Below, in pieces: positions 29,620 through 42,400 of a stretch of DNA of 64,000 bases. The notes beneath the pieces are model-generated. The model saw only the letters and a list, made by a program, of their open reading frames with translations, had not been told where the DNA came from and made no database searches. The stretch is from the NCBI RefSeq assembly GCF_020509005.1, contig NC_063012.1, positions 1,798,001 through 1,862,000 on the forward strand, given 5' to 3'. Each line of letters opens with the position of its first letter. Positions within the stretch are counted from its first letter, which is position 1. Source of the DNA: Fulvia fulva (lineage: Eukaryota > Ascomycota > Dothideomycetes > Mycosphaerellales > Mycosphaerellaceae). The position numbers were made by a program, and so were the translations under genes.

Positions 29620-32600
29620 TTATGACAGGTTCAGCTGGCTTACAAACCTCTGGAAGTGTGGACCAGTCTTTGGTTTTGTAAACCCGTCTGCAACCATCTC
29701 AGAGGTTGGGGTGTACTCAATAGCAATAAGCCTCCTCCACCAAAGTTTCCTAACAGCGTTATAGGCAATGTCAATGTGCTTCGACTTGTCATGAACATGT
29801 GCATCTTTCACTAGGGTGAGGGCAGCTTGATTGTCACCTCTTAATTGGACTGGTCTCAAATTTGATACAGTCTCCTGGTTTCTAGTGATTCTTGGTTGAT
29901 GGGAACAGTCTCCCACTAACTCTGGACAATCCATTTCCCTTAGCAGTGAAGCTAGGAATTGGGACTGCTTCGCACATGCATTCATAGCCATGTATTCAGC
30001 CTCCATTGTGGATGTTGCTACAGACTTTTGCTTCTTGCTCATCCAAGAAACTGGTGCCCCACAGAGGAAGAAGACATACCCAAGGATTGAGACTCTGTCT
30101 GCTTTGTCCATTGCATAATCAGAATCACAGTATCCAATAAGGTGTCCTTTTCCAGACTTTGAGAACTGAAGTCCTAGATCAGGGTATGATCTTAGGTACC
30201 TAGTGATCTTCTTCAAAGCCTTCATGTGGTAGGTGGATGGGTCACTCACAAATGAGCTCATCCTTCCTAGGGCAAAAGCAATGTCTGGCCTTGTGATTGT
30301 TGCTGGCCACATCCAAGTACCATTAATACTCTGGTACTCTGCCTTGTCACACCTCTCATCCATGTGGCTTGAAGGTTTGAGGGCCTCATAGCTGTCCATG
30401 GGTGAGTGTGTAGGTGCTGCCTTCTCATGGTTCATTCCCATCTTGGCTAGGCTGTCCCTAACAAAGTGTCCTTGGTCAAGTTTCAGGATTCCTCTCTTCC
30501 TGTCCCTTGTGACTCTCATGCCAAGGATCTTTTCAGGTTCACCTAGATCTTTGATCTTGAAGATCTTGCCAAGTTCTCTTTTGAACCAGAGAACATCTGT
30601 CAACTTTGGTGCAGCAATTGGAATGTCATCCACATGTATAAGGATTATGATCTCCCTCTTCTTATGGATAAGTAGGCATGGATCCACTTCTGACTGTGTG
30701 GATCCAACCTCTCTGAGCTTTGACACACAGAGTTGATTCCAATCTCTAGCTGCTTGCTTAAGTCCATACAAGCTTTTGAGGATTTTGAACACCATGTTTG
30801 GTGGAAGCTCAACTCCTGGTGGTGGTAACATGAAGATGTCTTCATGGAGGGTGCTTTCTGTGAATGCATTGTTCACATCCACTTGGTGAAGATGAAGATC
30901 CTTCTTACACACAATAGCCATAAACACCCTAAGGGTGTCCTGTCTTACTGTAGGTGCAAATGTCTCCATAAAGTCAACACCAAACTTCTGTGAGAAGCCC
31001 CTTGCAACTAGTCTAGCCTTGAACTTTTCAATAGCTCCACTAATGCTTCTCTTAATATCAAAGACCCATCTTGATGTAACCAGATTTGCTCCTTTTGGTG
31101 GAACAGAATTTTCCCAGGTGTTGTTACTCTGTAGAGCATCTAGTTCCTTTTGGATTGCTTCCTTCCAAAGATGTCCCCATTTCTTGTCATTCACAGCATC
31201 CTTGTAGGATTTTGGAATTGGGACCTCTTGCTTGTATGCAATGGCTTCTACAGTTGCTGCAAAGGCCATTTCCTCAACTTCTTCCAGGAATTCGCTATCC
31301 CATGGTATTGAACTGTCCACTGATTGCATGGCTGCAAAGAAAGCTTGGTGAAAAGCAGCAAGGTTCTCTGAGAGGTCCATTGCTTCTCCCACTTCAGTGG
31401 TTAGTTCGGGCTTAGGGACCATGGATCTTGGGGCTTTCTGTTTCATGTCATAGCCCTCAACATCATAGTCAGCCTTTCTCTTTCTAAGGGATGATTTAGG
31501 GACCGTCACTTGTGACCTAGTAACGTCTATTTCCTGGGGATCTAGGGAGCTTCTCTCAATTGGCTGATCGATTTTCTGGAATTCCCCTACGTTCTCCGGA
31601 GGCTGGGGAAGTTGCACAAACAGCTTTCTCGGCTGAGCGACTTTAGGGCTCTCAATTGGCTGATCTATTTCGGGGGGGCTCTGATGGACGCCTGAATGGT
31701 AGGTAGATTGTCCTAAGGATACGTTCTTCCTCGGCCTTCCTAAGGGCTTCCTAGCTGGTGCACTGCTTGGTAGATTCAATGTTGGAACATTGAGACCCAT
31801 ATCACCTCCAGGCTGGTCCTCAAAGAAGTCTGCATGTGTGTGTTGTTTAACAGCTCTCATGTCTGGTTCCCAAAAGAGCCAGGCTTTAGCTGTGTTTTCA
31901 ATATACCCAATAAATACTGCTTCTTTACCCCTATTCATTAGCTTGTCACTTCTTGCCTATTGAGGTTGGGATCTTGTGTCTATATAGACAACAGCTTTGC
32001 ATCCCCAAACTTTCAAATGGTTGATGGTCGGTTTGATACCATCAAAAGCCTCATCTGGTGAAACCTTGAACCCATCGTAATCTGGGCCATTTGGCAGTTT
32101 GTTCCTCATATAAGTTTGGGCCTCTAGTGCTTCAGGCCAAAATTCAACCGGCATTTTAGCCTCTTCAAGCATTGCCCTTATAGAGTCCTCTGAGGTTTGT
32201 ATTGACCTCTCAACTGGTCCATTCTGTAGAGAGTTGTATGCCTCAGTCGGCTCGAGCCCAATCCCCAAATCCTTCTCCCACTGCTTCACTAATGCAATAA
32301 GTTCTTTTGCATTGTCAAGTCTTACTGCTTTCAGCTGCGCTGATGATTTCCTCTCTGCTTTGATCTTCCAGTTCTGGAGAGCAACTGGAGCATCTTCTCT
32401 TTTCCTAAGAGGAAAGGTCCACTTCTTCCTAGAGAAGTTGTCAACAATCTCAAGCCAGTATTTGAATCCTAGTCTTGAGATTGGTAGTGGGCCATATATG
32501 TCAATAGATACAAGGGCAAGTCTTTCAGGTCTTCTCTCTGTAACTTTGCCTTTGTACTTCTTCATCTTTGCTATTGAGCATACTCTGCACTGGTGAAAGC

Positions 32601-34275
32601 CATCCTTAGGGATAGGAATGGGTTCTTTCAAGTCTGTTACCTTGTGAAGATTCTGGAGCAAATTCTTCCCAAAGTGCGCAAATCTTCTATGCCAAAGCTC
32701 CCACTGCTTCAGGTCGGTCTCTGATTGAGCAGTCACAAAGGCATTCTCCATTGGTGGTGCACATGATGAGTAATGTGCCCGTTCTTGTAGGAGAGGAGAA
32801 ATCTCATCAATGAATGGAACCCCCCCAAGGAGCTTTGTCTGGACAACAGTCTCACCAGAGGGGGAAACAAGAGAAAATGATGGAGGTTGCACACCAAACT
32901 GCTTGCTAAACTGGTTCCATGAAACCAGGTTCACTCCTAGCTTGGGTACAAGCAGGACATCTTCCAAAACAACTTTTCTGCCAGCTCTCCCACTCATCTC
33001 TGCATTCCCAATATGAGTGGCCAATAAAAACCCACCTCCCACTTTGATCCATTTCTTCCTTGTCAAGGGAGTCATAGATCTAAAGAGGCAGCTTTGGTCA
33101 GTCATATGGGATGAAGCACAGGAGTCAAGTAACCACTCTGACGAGGGGAACTTGCCTTGGACTTCTGCAGTTGAGTGAGCCACTTCATCATACTCATCAT
33201 CATCAGACATTGTCTCTGGGGATGAGCTGCATGGTGACTCTTGGGCGGAGAAACCTTTTCCAGTCTTCTTTGCTTTAGAGGTATAAGACTGGGCCTGGTT
33301 CTTCTGGAGTGACAGCATGTCAGAGCTGAGTTTCTTCACCATTTTCTTAAGTTCTTCCATAGAGGACTTCTCTCTTGGTGTCCTCCTTGAAGTGGGTGGT
33401 GGAGTTCTCTTCTTCTTGACATGTGTTGTATTCTGGGAAGATGGTGGTTGGGAATGAGATCTAAGGACCTTTCTTGCCTCAGGCAAACTAGGGCAGTCCT
33501 TGATCAGATGATCCTTCTCACAGAGAAGGCAGGAGAGTGGTCTTGCTAGACCTGAGGGCTTGACCCAGGTGGCTGCCATGCCATACTCAGCCTTAGAGGG
33601 ATCCAACCTGGCTTCTTGAGCTTCAAGGATCTTTAAGGTCCTTTCATGATCCATCTTTGGCTGAGCCATGATAGTATCCCTGGCTACATGGTAGTCAGGT
33701 GGCAGTGAGCTTAAGAGCTGGGTCATCCTCACATCAGCTTTCCTGTAATGCTGACCCTCTGGGTCAACATCAGCAATCCTTTTTCCAAGAGAAACCAGGT
33801 GTGTCCATGCAGATCTGATGGTGAACTCTTCACTCATCTCAAAGGTCACAAATTGCTTTGTGAGCTCATGTGCATAGGTTGGTAGCACCTGGCTATACTT
33901 GTTCCAGAGATACACCCACTTCTCAGCAGCTCTTCCAGATTCATATGAGCCCTCAAGCTCAAATTCATCTTCTTCTGTGATCCTACTAAGGATACTGAAG
34001 TTGCATACTGCATTGTGTCTTGTCCATGTTGGCGTATTGAGGATCTCTTTGGTTGTAGCCTCTTCTTGGAGTTTCAGAGTCTTGCCCTTGATGTTGTCAA
34101 AAGACACTTCCATTAGGTCATCAATTGCAAAGAATGCTGATTGGCTCTCCATCTTGTATCTCTGAAGGTTGAACCATCTCTTCCAATTGTCCCTCCCAAG
34201 AATTGGGATTTTGCCTCCCTTCTCCTCTGTCTTCTCTTGGTATGGATCCATAATAAATTGGATGTAATGAAACAA
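29620..34275 (-). pseudogene. Copia gag-pol polyprotein, one in-frame TAG
   Basis: A 1,551-codon frame (excluding its final stop) with a single amber at 31957-31959; the two open halves are 34275-31957 and 31938-29620 and no frameshift separates them. First Met at 34275, though the Met at 34251 (MDPYQEK) may be the true start. In order: gag with knuckle CLLCEKDHLIKDC (CX2CX3HX4C, one residue shorter than usual); protease LLDSCASSHMT (DSC in place of the common DSG); integrase HHCC (HRRFAHFG...CRVC) and DDE residues (SIDIYGPLP, RLDNAKE, NGPVERS). The second half has RT with VDVNNAFTE and LIHVDDI (HVDD for the usual YVDD), then RNase H (GYCDSDYA, TSTMEAEYMA). The amber lies between integrase and RT and fits C-to-T at CAG or G-to-A at TGG. 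Confidence 0.9.
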
Positions 34276-34687
34276 GGTGTGTATGTTCCAAGGTGGTGGC
34301 TCAGATCCTGCTGAGGCTTCTAGTGTAGAATGGGAAAGTTCGTAGGTGTGGATACCAAGGCCTGCTTGGTAAAGTAAAGAAGGAGCGGTGTGAGGTCTCG
34401 GGGCTAGGACACAGGTCTGTCTCTCCTAGCAGAGCTTCAAATGACTTACTTGAAGTCCTTCTTAATAGTATCTCGATGCAGTTCTGCCTACAGAGTATCT
34501 TCAAGGTATTGGCTTTGAGTAAGCCGCACAGAGTCCTTGTCTGGGTTACCTATCACTTAGTATCGAACTAAGCTCCTTGATAGGATAGACGGGGTAGACT
34601 TCTGATTCCCAGATGTTTTCTGCTACGATAGCAAGGGATACAAGTAACCTGTACTGATATAGGTTGCTCTTATTCCTGCACAAACCC
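34276..34687 (-). other. Copia 5' leader
   Basis: About 410 bp between primer-binding site and the first Met, presumably the untranslated packaging leader. No ORF of note. Confidence 0.6.
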
Positions 34688-34699
34688 GGGCTCATAACC
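34688..34699 (-). promoter_or_regulatory. Copia primer-binding site (initiator tRNA-Met anticodon arm)
   Basis: Directly next to the 5' LTR, the plus strand reads GGGCTCATAACC. This equals the anticodon stem-loop of eukaryotic initiator tRNA-Met (CAU anticodon), known from yeast and other species. The element RNA is therefore complementary to the interior of that tRNA, not its 3' CCA end. Drosophila copia is known to prime with a 5' half of initiator tRNA-Met cut in the anticodon loop; the same is inferred here. The match I see is 12 nt. Confidence 0.75.
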
Positions 34700-34934
34700 T
34701 GTTGAACAGGTACGGGTGGATGGCAGCGGAGTGGAGTAAGAGATCAATCTTCAACTGACTAATAGCACGAGCATGCAGCAATATATCAGGAACCAATATG
34801 TTGATTGTGTTGGATGTCTATCTAAGCTAAAGGGGAGAGAAGGTATCTCCCTACAAGCTGAGTTATCGTGGATGCCTCAGGCTGCCAGACCACTTCCTAA
34901 TTGTTGACTCCCTTTGAGATGCTATATCTTAACA
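34700..34934 (-). repeat. Copia 5' LTR (right)
   Basis: 235 bp; differs from the left LTR at 8 sites, all C/T or A/G. It should hold the promoter of the element, transcribing leftwards. Confidence 0.95.
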
Positions 34935-34939
34935 AATAC
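34935..34939 (+). repeat. Copia target-site duplication, right
   Basis: AATAC directly after the right LTR, matching 29315-29319. Confidence 0.93.
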
Positions 34940-37900
34940 CCCTAATCCCTTTAACGTAAAGCCGACGACTAGTACTAGGAGATAGAACGGCCACTATACG
35001 GCAGATTATATACGCGGCCCTTATAGACGTAGTTATCGGCAATTATTACGAGCAAATATTATACTACGTCACCGACCTCGAATATAACATCGTCTTTAGC
35101 CTACCGTAGCTTATAGCGTATAACCTAAACATCTTCTAGGAGATAGGCGAGGTAGCATTTAGATCGGATTACTGCTTTAGTTACTATCTATAGAATAAGA
35201 CATCGATAATAGTATAATCCTTAAACTATCGCGAGAAGAAGAAGTAGGCACTAGTACGGTACGGACTAGAGCCCTTTACTAGAGAAGCAGCGAGCTTTAT
35301 AGTAGGAGGGGCGGAGCTAAACGTCTTATTATATGACCTAGAAGATATAGACGATGAAGAAGTAGACTACTAAGGCGTTTCTTAACGCGCGTAGGGAATG
35401 TACGCGTACCGGCCTAGGGCTAAGTACTTCTATATCATGCCTACTAGGCGTAAGAGCGACGACGGAGAGCTTAAGCTAAGTATAATAGCTACTAATAATC
35501 TAGACCAATTCTTAAACAAGCAGTTTAATCACAACCCGAAGGAGAAGTTACCGCCGATATACTACGATATTACGGACGCTTTCTTAGCTAAGGATCATAA
35601 AGGACTCCTACCTTACCGACTAGGCGTAGATCATGAGATTCACATTAAGCCTAATAGTCTATAAGAGCCACTATACCGCAAGCCCTACGGCCTAGCTAAG
35701 AAGGAGAACGAGGTAGTTAAGAAATAGCTAGACGAGTAAATATCTAAAGGGAAGGTACAGAAAGTAGGGCAAAAGACGAGCTAGTCTCCTATACTAGTAC
35801 TAGTAGTACGTAAGCCTAGAGGTAGGCTACGTGTTTATATCGACTATAGAGGATTAAATACGATTACTATCAAGAACCGGTATCCGATTCCCTTAATATA
35901 AGAGACGCTTAACCGTATATACGGTAAGAAGTACTTTACGAAGCTAGACATTATAGTAGCCTTTAACAAGTTACGGATAGCTAAAGGGCACGAGTAGTTA
36001 ACGGCGTTTACGACACGATACGGCATCTACGAGTGTCTAGTACTACTATTCGGCTTATATAACGGACTAGTATCGTTCTAATTATATATTAATAAGGTCT
36101 TATAAGAACACCTAGACGACTTTGTGTCGGCCTACCTAGACGACGTACTTATCTTTAGTGACACCTTAGAGGAGCACATTGAATACGTACGGAAGGTTCT
36201 TACTAAGCTACGCGATATAGGACTTATAGTAGACATCGACAAAAGCGAATTCTACTAATAGAAGGTAAGGTATCTTAGGCTAATTATAACCCCTAACGGC
36301 ATCGAGATAGACCCCGAGAAACTCGAATATATTTAGATATAGGAAGCTCCTAAGAACCTAAAGGATGTCTAGGCCTTCCTTAGATTTACTAACTTCTATA
36401 GGCGGTTTATCGAAGCATTTTCGCGTATAGCTACTCCTCTTACAAACCTGACTAAGTCGGACGGACTAAGTAATTATAAGAATAGAAGGATTTAATGGTC
36501 ACTAGATTGCTAACGAGCCTTTGACAATTTGAAAGCTACGTTTAGTAAAGCCGGTATACTCGTACATTATATACTAGGTAGGGAAACGGTAGTAGAGACA
36601 GATTCTTTAGATTTTATGAACGCCGGCGTACTTTCGTAGTATAACGAGAATGGTGTACTATATCCTATAGCCTTCTACTCGAAGAAGTTGAGTCTATAGG
36701 AGTGTAATTATAAAATCTATAATAAGGAACTATTAGCTATTATTAAGGCTTTTGAGGAATAGAGACCCGAGCTCGCCTACGAAGTAGATAATAAGGACTT
36801 ATAGCTAGTCAAGATTTATACCGACTATAAGAACCTAGAATACGTTATGAAGACAAAGTAGCTAAATCGGCGACAAGCGCGTTAGGCTAAGTTCTTATTA
36901 TAGTTTAACTTCAAGATAATATACCGTCTAGGACTTTAAGGTACAAAGCTAGACAGCCTAACGAGACGTAGCTAGGACCTTCCGTAGGGGGTGAACGACC
37001 CTCGGAACTAGCATTAGCATCAGACATTACTACCTCCTAAGCGATTCCTTAAGATCGCCTTACTATAGGCAATAGTAGAAGATACGCCGGAAGAAGAGGA
37101 ACTAGTATAGCTAGACCCTAAAGCTAAAGAGTTCATGCCTATAGAACGAGATGCGCCTACTAAATAACCGGCGACGCGTAAAAGTTAACGGGAAGCCGAA
37201 CTCGAGTATCGAATGTCGACGGCGTACGTAACCAATAACGAGCTTAAGACTACGATTAAGGACCTATAGAAAGACCGCACTCCTATACTACTATAGAGAG
37301 CGAAGATTCACCTAGTACACTATAAAGTAGATAGCGACCTACTATATATTCGAAATTAATACGACGGCTAGAGCTTATAGGTACTAAATGACTAAGCCTT
37401 ATAGACTAGGATAATTAAGATAAACTATAACGCTCTAGTAGTAGGCTATCTAGGACGAGCTCGTACTTATAAACTCGTAGTACGTAAATTCTACTAGCCT
37501 AGATTAGCGAGATCTATACGTAGATATACCGCGAATTACCGTACCTACCGTATAACAAAATCTCTACACTCCTAGCCACTAGGATTATTATAGCCACTTC
37601 CTATTCTAGATCGGCCTTAGAAACATATTGTAGTCGACTTCGTTATTAGACTCCTAGATAGCACTCTTAACGGTATAGTCTATAACAACATTATAACCGT
37701 TACTAATAGGCTTACTAAGGAAGTCGAGCTAATCCCTATTAGCGCAATAATAGTATAGAATACGGCAAGGCTTTTCCTTAAATATATGTTCTATCGGCGC
37801 GGGTTTCCTAACACTATTATATTAGACCGTAGTAAGTAGTAGGTTACTACCTTCTAGAAGAAACACTATAAGATGCTCCGTACAAATCGTAAGCTAAGTT

Positions 37901-39272
37901 CTTCGTATTACCTAGAAACTAATAGATAGTTAGAACGTACTAACTAGGCGATAGAATAGTATCTTCGTATATTTACTAATAAGGTATAGGATAACTAGGC
38001 AGAATAGCTATACCTTACTTAGTTCGCGATTAACAATTACCTATCCGAGACTACTAGTATATCGCCGTTCTACGCTACCTTAGGCTATAACCCTAAGTTT
38101 ATAGAGCGAGTTGACCTAAACGCTAGAAAGGAGGGAGGACTAACTACTCTCTAGCGACTAGATACGCGATTAGTAGAAACCTTTATACGTCGAATTTACG
38201 AGCTTTATAAGCACCTTTAAGAGAATATACGAATGTTATAAGCTCTCTAAGTAGAAGTAGTAAACCGCTACCGAAGCATTCCTCTAGACTATAAGGTAGG
38301 TAATTAGGTGTATCTTAGTACTAAGAACATCCGTACGACTCGACTATCTAAGAAGCTAGATAGGAAATATGCCGGCCCTTACTAGATCACGGAAGTTATG
38401 CCGGCTAGACTCTCTTATCGACTAAAACTATTAGACGCTCTAGTAGGACTTAATAACTGCTTCTACACCTTACTACTATAACGAGCCGACCACCCCGATT
38501 TCCTACTACTTGAAGGGTAGTATCTAGCGCCGCTACTACCGATAACTATCGAACCTAACACTACCGAGGCTAATATAGTAGCCGATATAGTAGCAGTACC
38601 TACGTATATATACGAGGTAGGAAATATCCTTAATATATACACCCGTAAGCGGGTAGGTAAGGTGAAGAAGGGGCATAAGCGTAAGGTAGATATATAGTAT
38701 AAGGTGTAATAGGCTAGATATTAGAACGAGAAGGATAGTAAGACCTAGTAACCTATAGAGGATATACTTAAACACGCGGCCGCCGCTATTATAGACTTTT
38801 ACTATAACCGGCCGGAGTTGTCTACGCCTATAGGCTTCGTAGCTCTATCTAACTAGTCCCTACTAGCTACTAAGGTACTCGGGCTTAACACGATTAGGGT
38901 TATTCCGAAAGACACCGTTACGAATAAGTCGCCTCGAGCCTTACCTCTAATAGAATCTGCTCCGTATATATTCGATACTCGAGTAGAGCCTATAGAGCCT
39001 ATAATAATACCTAACTTTGGTTATAAGGATTATACGCGAGTACTAGCCGAAGATAGACGTAGGTCTAGGGTAAGCTAGCTAACTAGGTAATATGTTTCTC
39101 GAAGGAAGCCGCTCGAGGATAGTCTTAATAGAGCGAATGTAATGTTATCGGATAACGACAGGGTACTAGAGGATAATTAGGCATTCGCGCGATTATAGAG
39201 CTCGATAGGTAAGTAGCCTTATAAGGTAGATAACGCTTAGAGGACTAAGGCGTATTTTAGGAGGGGGGATAC

Positions 39273-39456
39273 TATTACGGGTAGCCCGCGACCCCCTACT
39301 ATAGCTACGTCGGCCCGGCTAGACCGCGGACCTTCCGTATCGGGTTAGCGCGGCTTAGCTTTACTTTATAACTTCGCCGCGCCTCGCGCTCCTCTTTCGT
39401 AGCTTCGTAGAACAATAACTATCTCGTTCGGACCCTATAATACGCGCGCCCTTATA
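39273..39456 (+). repeat. Gypsy 3' LTR
   Basis: 184 bp partner of the 5' LTR, preceded by a G-rich polypurine tract at about 39260-39270. Confidence 0.9.
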
Positions 39457-42400
39457 GGGAAACCCGAATAGGTAAAAACCCTTCCCGCCCCCGACTACTC
39501 CTTATCTATATTAGCTTTCCCTCTAAACGTGCGTAGTCTATATTACTACCCCGTTAGCCCCCGCTCCTAGCCGGTCTCGTCGCGCTACGTCGTATCCTCT
39601 CTTCCTATACTACTCCTACTAGGCGGTACTGTTCTAGCTAGCCCTTCTCTAGTATCTAGTTCGTAATACGCCGTAGGTCCTTAGCGTTATTAAGAAGTAC
39701 CCTAATCGTCCGGTTCCTCGCCTTTACTATCTACTCCCCCCTTTCTAGCGACTACCTCGGATAGACGAGGAGTACGTACCGTACGTTCTAGGAGCGATAG
39801 CCGTAGGGGCAGCTAGTATTCGTATATCCTAGAACCTTCCTCTATAATAGGTACCCCTAGAGGCCGATATGTTCGCTTCGTAGTTAGGTTACTATACTAC
39901 TCTATACCCTCGTAAGGCGGTAGTAGATAAGCTTCGGGGGGTGCTTAACCGCGGATTTTATAGCTAACTATTCCTTAGGTTATCCCGCTAGCTAAGGGCG
40001 TCTACTATACCCTACACCCTAGTTATTCTACCTCTCTTTCTATAGTTGCTCTATAAACGACTTCTTACCTTCCTATCGCGTTACTAGCTATTCGTCCCTT
40101 ACCCGATAGTTCGGCTCGTTTCCGGGTCGAATGCCCTTATACGCTAGTACTAATTCGCGGGCCCTTACGACTATACTAGCGATAACCTTCTATACTAGGT
40201 ACTATGCCGACTTGCCTAAGTAGGAGGTCCGTAGTCCCTAGATATATAGGTCGATCGGCGGTATAGCGGTCTCGTAATTAAGTATCCTCGTTAGTGTCGA
40301 CTTATATACCCCGGTGACCTTCCTTAGGCATTAGTTTTGGATCTTCGCTAGCGGCGCGACGAGTCCCTTCGATAGGTAGGCCCTCTCGCCTAAGGACTAT
40401 ACTTAGCTACTATAGGTAAGGACTAGCCGTATAATAGCGATATATAGAAGTCGTAACTACTAGAAGTCCGCCCCCTATATAGACGTAGTAAGCCTCTAGT
40501 ATAATACTATATTCTATTTAGCTTTCCGTAATATTGCCTATACGTACTTCCTCTACCGTAGCGCCGGGTCTACCTATAGTCCGAGGATCCTAAGCTGACT
40601 TACCGGGTTAGTCATGTACCCCTATATCTAGATAGAAGCTTATTTATTATAGAACCGTAGCCGGCGCGTAAAGTGTATTAGATTGTACTTCTCTAGGGCA
40701 AACCGAGCCCCGTACCTCCTAGCCTAGTCCTCGTAGATCTTATACTTCTCTTCTAATAGCCTATAGTTCTCCTTAGTCGAGGAAGACTACGCTAGGATGT
40801 TCGTGTCGTCTATGAAGCCGCTCGTAGCGGTGTTCTAGGATTCTAGGGCTAGGAGTAGCGTCGCTATAAAGAAGAGGAATAGAATAGGTACTAGCGTTAA
40901 GCCTTACGGGATTCTAGTATAGACTACTTGAAATGGGCTTCTGTACTAGCCGACTAGGATCGACGTACTACGGTTTTAGAGGTAGGACCGTACGAAGTTG
41001 ATAAGCTACTTAGGGAGTCCCTTCGACCTTAGGATATAGAGTAGCCGCGGGTATAACACGTAGTTGAAGGCTCCCGATATGTCTAGGCTAAGTAAGGAAG
41101 CTACCTTATCCCTATTCTTATACTAGATAGCCTTTACCTAAGAGGTAATAAGTTCTATCGTAGATAGCGTCGATTACTATAGGCGCGTACCTATCTAGGT
41201 GTCCGGGAGTAGGGAGTATTCCTCTACCGCCTCGGAGAGTCTCGTTATAACTAGCTTCTTAAGCGCCTTCCTAAGAGTGTTAAGGAGCGCAATTAGGCGG
41301 TACGACTTTACCTACGTATAGTCTTCCTTTTACGGCTTACGTAGGACTACTGTCGTCGATTATTTAAAAGCTATCGGGTGGTACCCGGTCTGTAGGTAGG
41401 CGTTAAAGATCGCTATAGCTACTAGGGCTAGTTGAGCTCTATACTTCTTTAGTAGCTCGTTTAGGATCCTATCCGGCCCCGGGGCTTTCTTCGCCGGCAA
41501 CTTCCTTAGTATAGCGGCAACTTCTCCCTCGGACACCTCCTATTAGACCGCGATACTAGGGTCTAGGGGAGTAGAGCTATTTATGTCGCTTAGATTAGCC
41601 TCGACTAGGGGCGGGAAGAACTTGCTAGCTAGTAGACGCGCCTTAGCCTCGGGGTCGCTAACCGGGCTACTAGGCGATTATAGTGCTAGGATAGAGAAGG
41701 AGGGGCCCTATATAGGGTCCTATCGGGCCTATTTCGCTAGCTTCTATATCCTCGCTAGCTTGCCGGCGATTTCTTCTACTATAGCCCTCTAGCCGACTAC
41801 TTTCTCCCTCCGTATTATAGCTTTCTTCTATTAGTATACCTCCCTATATACGTTCTAGGCCTCCTCGCTATAGCTGCTCGTCTATACCCGGCGGGCTCTC
41901 CTAGCTTCTCTTACTACCGTAGTACACTTTAGCGTCTAGTATAGTTTAGACTATATCGTTAGTTAGGTAAGCGGAACGTAAAGTAAGGTCGCTTTCCTTA
42001 TTTCGTCTATTAATCCTTAGACTGCCTCGTCTATCTCGTCTTTACTGTTATATTAGTACTACGCGATCTAGACTAGCCTCTCGGAGTTACAGAGGTACGC
42101 CTAGTTATTAGCCTAGTAGGCCTTTCCCTAGTTTAGCTTAGAGGTTCTTACTAGTATACGTTATATCTATATTATAATAGAGGTCCTGACTAGTATATAG
42201 TCTAACGACGCCTCGAGTTTATATTCGATCCTATAGTAGGTTACCGTATAGTAGTAGCTATCTAAGATCTAGGAGAGGTCGATCGTACCTTAGAGTCCCC
42301 CTCTCTTCTAGGTGCCTAGGTCCTTCGGGGTATTAAGGGCAATTACGTTACTCGCTATCAAGTCGAGTACTTCGTCGGCTATAGGGTGCGGCTATATAAG

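Larger units (their letters stand above)
29320..34934 (-). mobile_element. Near-intact Copia LTR retrotransposon
   Basis: 5,615-bp element on the minus strand with 235-bp LTRs (TG...CA ends), exact 5-bp target duplication, a primer-binding site, a polypurine tract and one polyprotein frame broken by a single TAG. It sits inside RIP-ruined Gypsy sequence but is itself rich in CA/TG, so it arrived after the main RIP damage of its host element. CG is extremely rare in its coding part. The LTRs differ at 8 of 235 positions, all transitions. The gene order gag-protease-integrase-RT-RNase H defines Copia (Pseudoviridae-type). Confidence 0.95.
26621..39456 (+). mobile_element. RIP-mutated Gypsy chromovirus, plus-strand copy with Copia inside
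   Basis: LTRs of 184 bp lie at both ends; without the 5.6-kb Copia insertion the element is about 7.2 kb, a normal Gypsy length. Reading across stops: gag at about 27100-29000 with a remnant zinc knuckle near 28890; protease-like region at about 34975-35300; RT at 35815-36500 with AYLDDVLIFS near 36130-36160; RNase H at 36590-36960 (IAFYSKKL); integrase at about 37500-38000 (VTNRLTKEVELIPI). A chromodomain-like end lies near 38600-38800 (YEVGNILNIYTRK), placing it with chromoviruses. The polypurine tract GGAGGGGGGATAC precedes the 3' LTR. The 5-bp flanks (GAGAC left, GGGAA right) do not match, so no target duplication is visible. Confidence 0.8.

Noticed and set aside
35398..35664. Plus-strand 88-codon open frame as a stand-alone gene
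   Set aside because: It is an unbroken piece of the RIP-mutated Gypsy pol gene just before RT.
38536..38775. Minus-strand 79-codon hydrophobic ORF
   Set aside because: Antisense of the Gypsy chromodomain region; TA-rich codons produce false Tyr/Ile/Leu-rich membrane-like proteins.
41583..41792. 69-codon ORF that recurs as 79 codons at 47328-47567
   Set aside because: Recurrence is explained by the palindromic LINE arms; it is antisense to the LINE coding strand.
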